Part shown: positions 31,576 through 37,106 of the stretch, piece by piece
Numbering within the stretch: position 1 is the first letter of the stretch
Layout of the letters: each line of letters opens with the position of its first letter
Assembly: GCA_903912925.1 (NCBI GenBank)
Contig: CAIWJG010000097.1
Location: 1-37,106, forward strand
DNA length: 37,106 nt
Direction of reading: 5' to 3'
Origin: an uncultured Verrucomicrobia subdivision 3 bacterium
GTDB taxonomy: Bacteria > Verrucomicrobiota > Verrucomicrobiia > Limisphaerales > UBA8199
Translations under genes and position numbers: made by a program
Notes under the pieces: model-generated
What the model was told of the DNA's origin: nothing
The model's input: only the letters and a program-made list of their open reading frames with translations
Database searches by the model: none

Positions 31576-34155
31576 ATGTTGGTGAATCTTTCTGTCATGC
31601 GATTGCCCATCAGGCTGCTATCAATGTTGATTGTGGTGTTTACGGCCGGCCAGGTCTGGGCTGGCGGCAGCGGCCTCAACGTCATCGTTGTCGTCAATCA
31701 GAACAGCACCAACTCCGTGCAACTCGGCAATGACTACTGTGAGCAGCGGGGAGTGCCGCCCCAGAATGTCTTTCGTATGACCGGCTGGACCGGCGGCGCA
31801 ATTACGTGGAACCGGAGCAATTTCGAGGCTTACCTCCGCAACCCGCTGCTGGCCATGCTCGGCAGCCGAGGGTTGACGAATCAGGCTGACTATGTGCTGC
31901 TGTCCATGGATATCCCATACCGAGTAATGGACGGCGGCAGCTACAACAGCACTACCTCGGCCCTGTTTTATGGCTTCAAGGCCAATACTGCCCCGCCCCT
32001 GGTTTGTCTGCCCGCCGGTTGTTCGCTGCCGGACGCTTCTTTCAACAGCTATGCCTTCAGCGAAATGCCTTTCCGCGAGGCGCCGCCCAACACCGCGACT
32101 ACGAATTCATTCCTGGCGATGATGCTCACCGATACCACGCTGGCCGGGGCCGAACTCATTCTTTCGCGGGGCGTGGCCAGTGACAGCACGTTCCCCACCC
32201 AAGCGGTCTATCTTGCCCGGACCAGTGACGTGGCCCGGAGTGTTCGTTATGTCGAGTTCGATAACGCCGTGCTCGACACGCGCATTCTGGGCGCTAATTC
32301 GCTCGTTCGGATCAACACGGATTCCACGTCATTCACCAATCTCCTGGGCCTCCTGACCGGCCTGGCAGGGCTATCCTTGCCCGGTAACGCTTTCGTTCCC
32401 GGCGCCATGGGCGATAGCCTCACCTCCTACGCCGGCTACATACTCGACCCTGCCGGACAAACCACCCTGCTGGCGTTTCTCGAGGCGGGAGCTGCCGGTA
32501 GTTATGGCACCGTCACCGAGCCCTGCAACTACCGGCAGAAGTTTCCCAATCCGCTTGACTACTTCTATCAGCAGCGCGGTTTCTGCCTCGCCGAAGCCTA
32601 CTACCAGAGCTTGTGGAATCCTTACCAGGGACTGCTGGTCGGCGAGCCGCTCTCGGCGCCCTTTGCCCGCCCGGGCACGGACGACTGGAGCTCGCTGACC
32701 AATGGCACGGTGCTCAGCGGCCAGGCTGGGCTCAACCTGACTTTCTCCGCCGCCGTGACCAACCTGCCGCTGGCGCGGGTGGACCTCTTCCTCGACGGCA
32801 ATTACGTCCAGACCGTGACCAACCTGCTGCCGTCGGAGGGCAATGTGGTTTCAGCCACGCTCAATGGCTTCACGGTGAACTACACCGTGCCCACCAATGC
32901 CACGGTTGCTTCCGTGGCGACCGGGCTGGCCGCCGAGTTGAATGCGCAGAGCACCTCCACGCGCGTGCGGGCTTATGTGACCGGCGACCGCCTGGAACTC
33001 GAATCTCTCGACGTGACAGTTCCCGGCAGCAACGTCACTTTGAGCGCCAGTGCTGCGGCTGGTTCCGCAGCCCAATTGACCACCCTGTCAACGCCTGCTC
33101 GGTCAGCATTCCTCGACGCGGCTGCTACCGGTTACCTCTCGGTACTAGCCAGCAACACCCCCATCGTGGGCGACTGGCTCCAGCTCGCGTTCACCAAGAC
33201 CAATGGCACGCCGGTAAGCGTCAGCATCACCAATATGGCCTCGGGCACCACCATTGCGACGCTCGTCCAGAACCTCCTGAGCCTTGTCAATGCCAACCCC
33301 GCTTTGCAATCTGCGGACGGCGTCCTGGCCGCGGATTTCGGCAACGACACTTATTGCGGCATTGTGGCGGCGGAGTTGACACTTTACGCGCGTTCGCCTG
33401 GCTGGCCGGCCTCCCAAATCGAAGTTGAGTTTACCGGCTCGACGAATCTCCCGGTCCTACCGTCCGGCACCAACCGTCTCCAGGACAACCTCACCGACCT
33501 GCGGTCTCGCAACCACCTTTACGTCAGTTCCGGAGTTACCGCGCTGCCCGTCAGCTTCGTTCTCGACACCACCCGGTTCCCTGACGGCTACCATGAATTG
33601 ACCGCTGTCGCTTACGAGGGGACCAGCGTCCGCACCCAAACCCGCATTTCGCGCAACGTGCGGATACAGAATACCGCTCTCACGGCCACTTTCACGCCGC
33701 TCCTGGCCGACACGTATGCCTCACTCGGTATGCCCTTGAAATTCGCTGTGGCTGCCAGCGTCACCAATATCTCAAGCCTCGAGTTGTTCAGCACCGGCGG
33801 CTTGATTGATGTCGTGTCCAACCAACCGTCGGCTGTCCTGATGGCTTCTTCCGCGTTTTTGGGATCGGGCTTGCATCCCTTTTACGCCTTGGTCACCGAC
33901 AACTATGGCAACCACTACCAGACGCCGACGATCTTGCTCCGCACCCCCTGCTTCAGTCTCAGCCTCTCGGGCACGCCCCCCCAACTCTCCTGGCCGGCCA
34001 TGCCGGGCCTGCGCTACGAGGTTCTAGCCACGACCAATCTCTCGGCCGCTTTCCAGACGGTGACCTCGCTGGTCGCCTCCAACACCGTCATCCAGTGGCC
34101 CATTCCCGCCTCCCCTGCCGCAGCGAGCTTCTACCGCGTCAGCAGGAGCCCGTGA
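31576..34155 (+). CDS. TIGR03790 family exported protein
   Basis: This is a protein of about 859 residues with a signal peptide (MRLPIRLLSMLIVVFTAGQVWAG, start 31597, or 31576). The N-terminal 350 residues match TIGR03790 proteins: LNVIVVVNQNS..SVQLGNDYCEQRGVPPQNVFRM, LLSMDIPYRVM, GAAGSYGTVTEPCNYRQKFPNP and LAEAYYQSLWNPYQGLLVGEPL. The function of that family is unknown; it is common in Verrucomicrobiota and other bacteria with complex envelopes. The rest is Ser/Thr/Asn/Gly-rich with repeated beta-strand patterns (VTNLPLARVDLFLDGNYVQTVTNL). It ends with a short LPQLSWPAMPGLRYEVLATTNLS-type segment. It is probably exported and part of the surface or extracellular machinery. Confidence 0.85.
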   Translation: MLVNLSVMRLPIRLLSMLIVVFTAGQVWAGGSGLNVIVVVNQNSTNSVQLGNDYCEQRGVPPQNVFRMTGWTGGAITWNRSNFEAYLRNPLLAMLGSRGLTNQADYVLLSMDIPYRVMDGGSYNSTTSALFYGFKANTAPPLVCLPAGCSLPDASFNSYAFSEMPFREAPPNTATTNSFLAMMLTDTTLAGAELILSRGVASDSTFPTQAVYLARTSDVARSVRYVEFDNAVLDTRILGANSLVRINTDSTSFTNLLGLLTGLAGLSLPGNAFVPGAMGDSLTSYAGYILDPAGQTTLLAFLEAGAAGSYGTVTEPCNYRQKFPNPLDYFYQQRGFCLAEAYYQSLWNPYQGLLVGEPLSAPFARPGTDDWSSLTNGTVLSGQAGLNLTFSAAVTNLPLARVDLFLDGNYVQTVTNLLPSEGNVVSATLNGFTVNYTVPTNATVASVATGLAAELNAQSTSTRVRAYVTGDRLELESLDVTVPGSNVTLSASAAAGSAAQLTTLSTPARSAFLDAAATGYLSVLASNTPIVGDWLQLAFTKTNGTPVSVSITNMASGTTIATLVQNLLSLVNANPALQSADGVLAADFGNDTYCGIVAAELTLYARSPGWPASQIEVEFTGSTNLPVLPSGTNRLQDNLTDLRSRNHLYVSSGVTALPVSFVLDTTRFPDGYHELTAVAYEGTSVRTQTRISRNVRIQNTALTATFTPLLADTYASLGMPLKFAVAASVTNISSLELFSTGGLIDVVSNQPSAVLMASSAFLGSGLHPFYALVTDNYGNHYQTPTILLRTPCFSLSLSGTPPQLSWPAMPGLRYEVLATTNLSAAFQTVTSLVASNTVIQWPIPASPAAASFYRVSRSP

Positions 34156-34192
34156 CGCCGTGCATTCTCCGGCCCGTTGCTTTGCTGGCGGT

Positions 34193-34699
34193 TCATGGAA
34201 GAGGGGCCGGCCTGGCTTGGAGGCTCGAAGTTGGGTGTTGGGTGTTGGATGTTGGATGTTGAGGACCTGCGCCTTCTCTGCTTTCGCGCATTACCTTCTC
34301 GGCGCAATCAGGGCAGATACCGTGCGATACTTTGCCGCCGGTTTTTTGCGCAAAATGGGTCTCCAGCGAAAGCCATTGGGCGTTGTGTTCGATTTTGCGA
34401 CACCAGGCGCAGACATGGAGGAAGCTTTCCAGGTAACTCAGTCGCGAAACGACCAGGTAAATCTTATACCCCGAGAACATCCAGAGGAGCACAATCACCA
34501 CGGTGATAATCGCTGTCCGGTTTATGTCCACTTCTCGATGCGGCAGCCCCAGTATCACATGAGCCAAGTCGAAGATCGCGTCGGACCAGGTCAGGACCAC
34601 CATGATCAGAAAGCCCAGACTCTGCCAAATGAGGGCTTTTTGCCAATAGACCGACTGCTTCGGTGGCGGGACCTGAAAGGGAGTTGGCTGTGAGTTCAT
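34193..34699 (-). CDS. Small membrane protein with CxxC...CxxC motif
   Basis: The start MNSQPTPFQVPPPKQSVYWQ at 34699 leaves 168 residues. Two probable membrane helices (LGFLIMVVLTWSDAIFDLAH and AIITVVIVLLWMFSGYKIYLV) precede a cytoplasmic tail with CAWCRKIEHN...HGICPDCAEKV. This C-x2-C...C-x2-C pattern is the same as that in many signalling proteins (ICxWCKKIRD...HGICPDC), where it probably binds a metal. Here it stands alone, without a kinase or receiver domain. The last 25 or so residues (PQHPTSNTQHPTSSLQ) are encoded by the GATGTTGGATGTT repeat, so the natural end may lie earlier. It is convergent with the TIGR03790 gene. Confidence 0.72.
   Translation of the reverse strand: MNSQPTPFQVPPPKQSVYWQKALIWQSLGFLIMVVLTWSDAIFDLAHVILGLPHREVDINRTAIITVVIVLLWMFSGYKIYLVVSRLSYLESFLHVCAWCRKIEHNAQWLSLETHFAQKTGGKVSHGICPDCAEKVMRESREGAGPQHPTSNTQHPTSSLQARPAPLP
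34222..34262. repeat. GTTGGGTGTTGGATGTTGGATG repeat
   Basis: The words GTTGGGTGTT, GTTGGGTGTTGGATG and GATGTTGGATGTTG repeat almost in tandem. The same words form one arm of the hairpin at 20,994-21,036. Here the repeat codes, on the minus strand, for the C-terminal tail of the small membrane protein. Confidence 0.7.
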
Positions 34700-35049
34700 G
34701 GGTTCAAGTCTTAGCCGGGGCTCGCCGGAATATGATGAAATAGCGGGTCCCAGGCAACAGGACCGTTTGGCGATGGAACACCCGCCACCTCCGGAAGTTG
34801 GCCCCCGCCCTTTGCGTGATCTCCGCCAAATCTGCCAAGGAGCCCTCTCGGATGGTTGTAAGCGTTGCGCATAATTGCCATCCTTGAAAAAAGCAGTGTG
34901 CGTGCCAACCCCGCGTCTCAAGTGACGAATGATTTGACCGGCAACTTCCGTCTCAAATCGGGTCCAGTTGCCTCTAGCGCAAGATCACATTATACGAACG
35001 CTTGCCAGAGGATTTGCCAGCAGGACGGGTTGGCTTTGGGCCGCTGACC
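34700..35049. other. Intergenic region without a clear gene
   Basis: This 350-bp stretch lies between the end of one minus-strand gene and the start of the next. The frame of the small membrane protein extends through it but has Arg/Gly/Ser-rich non-protein-like sequence. I see no terminator, tRNA or familiar repeat. Confidence 0.5.
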
Positions 35050-35859
35050 TCAGCCAACGTCCCCGCGGAGCAAGTTGGATTTCGCCAGCGCCCTCAGCAT
35101 CTCCCTCAACTGCTCCGGCAGCAGCCGCTGGCCCTCCGCCTCCAGGTGCTCGAAGTTCGGATACGCCGCGATGGGCGCTTCCACCGTGCCCGCACCGCCC
35201 GGCGCTTGGCCCATTGCGTCCTTCAACGCGCCGAGGAAGCCCGCCAGCATCGCGCTTTGGTCGCCAATCTCCTTGGTCAAGCGCTCCAGACTGCGCGTTT
35301 CCCAGAAATCGCCCTCATCGCTCACGGTGCCCAGAAAACCGAGCCGCTTGGCTTCGTCCAGAAGCGCAACCACGCCCAAGTGGCAGCGCAGGAAATTGGG
35401 CAAGCCGCCGCAGCGCGGATCGCTGGCGTAGTGCGTTTTACAGAAGGAATGCCAGGACCAGCCTTTCAACTTCGTCTGGACCTTCCCAAATTCGGGGTGA
35501 GAAACCTCACCGGGATACTGACACAGCCCAAAGTTCGCTTGTTCGCAGCCGTCGCCCGGCTCCGTCTCAAAGGCGATGATGTGCTGGGGCCGGACATCCA
35601 GATGGCGGGTGACGCCTTGGCCTTTCTCCGACGGGGACACTGGGAGCGCGATATAGCTGCCTGCCTGAACCAGCAGCCAGCGGTAAGGGTCGTCATCGGG
35701 CCGCTGCTTCCAGTCGCACTGGTCGCCCTGGAACTCGATGATTTCGCCGACGTGCTGGAAGGGCAGGTCGAGCGCCGCCTGCCGAAGCTGCTGGACCAGC
35801 TTCCGGGCGTGCGCCTCGTCGCCCGTGGTCGCCAACTGATAATGGATTGTCAGGCCCAT
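35050..35859 (-). CDS. Conserved protein of unknown function
   Basis: This is a 269-residue soluble protein from the ATG at 35859 (MGLTIHYQLATTGDEAHARKLVQQLRQAALDLPFQHVGEIIEFQG). The longer upstream frame does not look like protein. It continues GLCQYPGEVSHPEFGKVQTKLKGWSWHSFCKTHYASDPRCGGLPNFLRCHLGVVALLDEAKRLGF, with several Cys and His residues (SFCKTHYA, RCHLGVVALLD) that could bind metal. The C-terminus (MAGFLGALKDAM..., AYPNFEHLEAEGQRLLP) is helical. I recognise this as a hypothetical family often seen in Verrucomicrobiota and other bacteria, without a known function. Confidence 0.78.
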   Translation of the reverse strand: MGLTIHYQLATTGDEAHARKLVQQLRQAALDLPFQHVGEIIEFQGDQCDWKQRPDDDPYRWLLVQAGSYIALPVSPSEKGQGVTRHLDVRPQHIIAFETEPGDGCEQANFGLCQYPGEVSHPEFGKVQTKLKGWSWHSFCKTHYASDPRCGGLPNFLRCHLGVVALLDEAKRLGFLGTVSDEGDFWETRSLERLTKEIGDQSAMLAGFLGALKDAMGQAPGGAGTVEAPIAAYPNFEHLEAEGQRLLPEQLREMLRALAKSNLLRGDVG

Positions 35860-36046
35860 GTTGTGTCGCTGCCGGTCATCGTGCAACGCCTTGGCCAGTT
35901 CGTCACCCACAAAATGGCGCTGGCAGCGCAAAGGCTGGCTGGTCACCACCAACAAAGCCCGCCAAGTCGATTCCGTGCTCGCGAGTGACGCCCAGCGGTG
36001 TGAATGCACTTGAAGGGGTGTTCGTCTATAATTGAGGAATTAGTTT

Positions 36047-36766
36047 ATGAATAGCCGAATGTCTTTCAGGTTGATGACGGCCTTGGTGGTCATGGGGTTG
36101 TGCCGCCAGACCACAGCGGTCTTGCTGGCACAGAATGCCAGCCCGGCCCCCGCCAGCGTAACCCGCACGGTTCAGTTGTCATCGGGCGTGCCGGAGATAC
36201 TGAAGCTTCGGCGTGGCAACGTGGCCGATGAGGTCATCATCGCGTTCATCACGGGCTCCGGCCAGATGTACCACTTGAGCGCGTCCGAAATTCTCTACTT
36301 GCGAGAGCAAGGTGTGTCCGACCAAGTGCTGACCGCCATGCTCAGCGCCGGGCAGAATGTAGCGGCCACCGCCGCGCAGGCCGCGCCGCAACCCGCCCCA
36401 ACCGGACTCACGTCGGATTGGGCGAACAGCAACCCCCAGCCCGCGCCCGCCGCGCCTCAATTCGCGCCCGCTTATGAGGCGGCAGCACCAGTCTATGCTC
36501 AGCCAGCGCCGGTGTACGCCTATCCAGCACCAAGCTACGGCTATTACAACTCTTGGCCTTACTACTGGGGTTATCCCTCCTTGTCGCTCGGTTTCGGATT
36601 TGGGGGCGGTTATTATTATGGCGGCTACCGCGGGGGAGGCTATTACGGCGGCGGCTATCACGGTGGTTACTACGGCGGTGGCAATCACGGCGGCGGCTAC
36701 TATGGTGGCGGTGGCAATCACGGCGGCGGTGGCTACCGCGGTGGCGGCGGTGGCGGGCACCACTAA
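36047..36766 (+). CDS. Secreted protein with Gly/Tyr-rich C-terminus
   Basis: This 239-residue protein has a signal peptide (MSFRLMTALVVMGLCRQTTAVLLA). The first half holds a small conserved helical domain (GVPEILKLRRGNVADEVIIAFITGSGQMYHLSASEILYLREQGVSDQVLTAMLS) that resembles domains of other bacterial secreted proteins. The second half is Pro/Ala-rich and then Gly/Tyr/His-rich (GGYYYGGYRGGGYYGGGYHGG...), low-complexity, and probably disordered at the surface. A GAGGAAT ribosome-site-like sequence precedes the ATG at 36047. TATAAT at 36027-36032 is too close to act as the promoter of this start with a normal leader. Confidence 0.75.
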   Translation: MNSRMSFRLMTALVVMGLCRQTTAVLLAQNASPAPASVTRTVQLSSGVPEILKLRRGNVADEVIIAFITGSGQMYHLSASEILYLREQGVSDQVLTAMLSAGQNVAATAAQAAPQPAPTGLTSDWANSNPQPAPAAPQFAPAYEAAAPVYAQPAPVYAYPAPSYGYYNSWPYYWGYPSLSLGFGFGGGYYYGGYRGGGYYGGGYHGGYYGGGNHGGGYYGGGGNHGGGGYRGGGGGGHH

Positions 36767-37106
36767 CCGACCGACTGGCTGGCACGGCGGGTCGTAGCAT
36801 GCAGCGCAGGACTTTCAGGCCGAAGGTCTGATTCATACCAGCCCAGGGCAACGCCCTGGGTTCATCGTCCAATTGTTATCCGGTTGCAGGCCATCGGCCT
36901 GCTTCATAGCAAAGGATGAATCGCGCCTTCAGCGCTCATCGGGTTTTGCGCTGATGAACCCAGGGCGTTGCCCCACTGCCTTTGAGTTAAGGAAGTTCCC
37001 GCGCGAGGCGCGGCGGCTTCCCCCTCTCCTCCCGCCGAGGGAGGAGAGGGTTGGGGTGAGGAGGGCCGTGCTAATCCAACTGAACTCCCCTCACCCCAGC
37101 CCTCTC
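36767..37106. repeat. Cluster of dispersed palindromes at the right edge
   Basis: This 340-bp gene-free stretch is almost entirely repeats. CATACCAGCCCAGGGCAACG CCCTGGG occurs at about 36835-36861, GCAGGCCATCGGCCTGC near 36885-36901, an inverted copy of the first (CCCAGGGCGTTGCCCC) near 36959, and two units of the hsd-locus repeat at about 37019-37063 and 37085-37106 (the last cut by the window end). Their presence here shows that the hsd-locus repeat also occurs outside the restriction genes. Confidence 0.75.

Noticed and set aside
36027-36032. TATAAT as promoter -10 box for the Gly/Tyr-rich protein
   Set aside because: It lies 15 bp from the start codon, leaving no room for the ribosome site in the transcript, and no -35 box is at the right distance.

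Overview
The window looks like a chromosomal segment of a GC-rich Verrucomicrobiota bacterium, probably of the Limisphaerales/Pedosphaera type. This is inferred from the gene mix (TIGR03790 family protein, secreted GH51 arabinofuranosidase, PQQ/HEAT secreted proteins) and from several interspersed palindromic repeat families. It is not proven by any marker gene.

Left part, about 160-17,470, minus strand: an expanded type I restriction-modification locus. In transcription order it holds hsdM, dinD, hsdS, a TrlF-like PHP/AAA ATPase, a SocA-like/DUF488 protein, an unknown partner protein, an AlbA_2 (Schlafen-like) ATP-binding protein, a truncated DUF1016 (YhcG) nuclease, a Fic protein and finally hsdR. 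Most joints are very tight (ATGA overlaps or gaps of a few bases), so the set reads like one long operon. Accessory genes between the core hsd genes are common. What stands out is that four joints carry short open reading frames that begin like HsdR and, in three cases, end like HsdS. A fifth joint (dinD/hsdS) carries a copy of the HsdM C-terminus. These chimeras look like scars of repeated cassette accretion between hsdS and hsdR, and most of them are still translatable. A palindromic repeat (core CCCTCTCCC...GGGAGAGG...GGGTGAGGGT) has entered the scars and also, in frame, the hsdM and hsdR genes.

Middle part, 17,449-24,048: a small unknown ORF, a secreted GH51 alpha-L-arabinofuranosidase, a secreted protein of unknown function with a strong terminator, the N-terminal half of a split carbamoyl-phosphate synthase large subunit, a membrane protein, and a TlpA-like thioredoxin.

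Right part, 24,049-37,106: a secreted HEAT/PQQ-propeller protein just downstream of a tRNA-Leu(GAG), a secreted unknown protein, an overlapping Lrp/AsnC regulator and class I/II aminotransferase pair, two large exported proteins (one TIGR03790), a two-helix membrane protein with a CxxC...CxxC zinc-like motif, an unknown cytoplasmic protein, and a secreted Gly/Tyr-rich protein. Clusters of short hairpin repeats lie at both window ends.

The main candidate for an undescribed system is the scar-separated cassette array inside the hsd locus.
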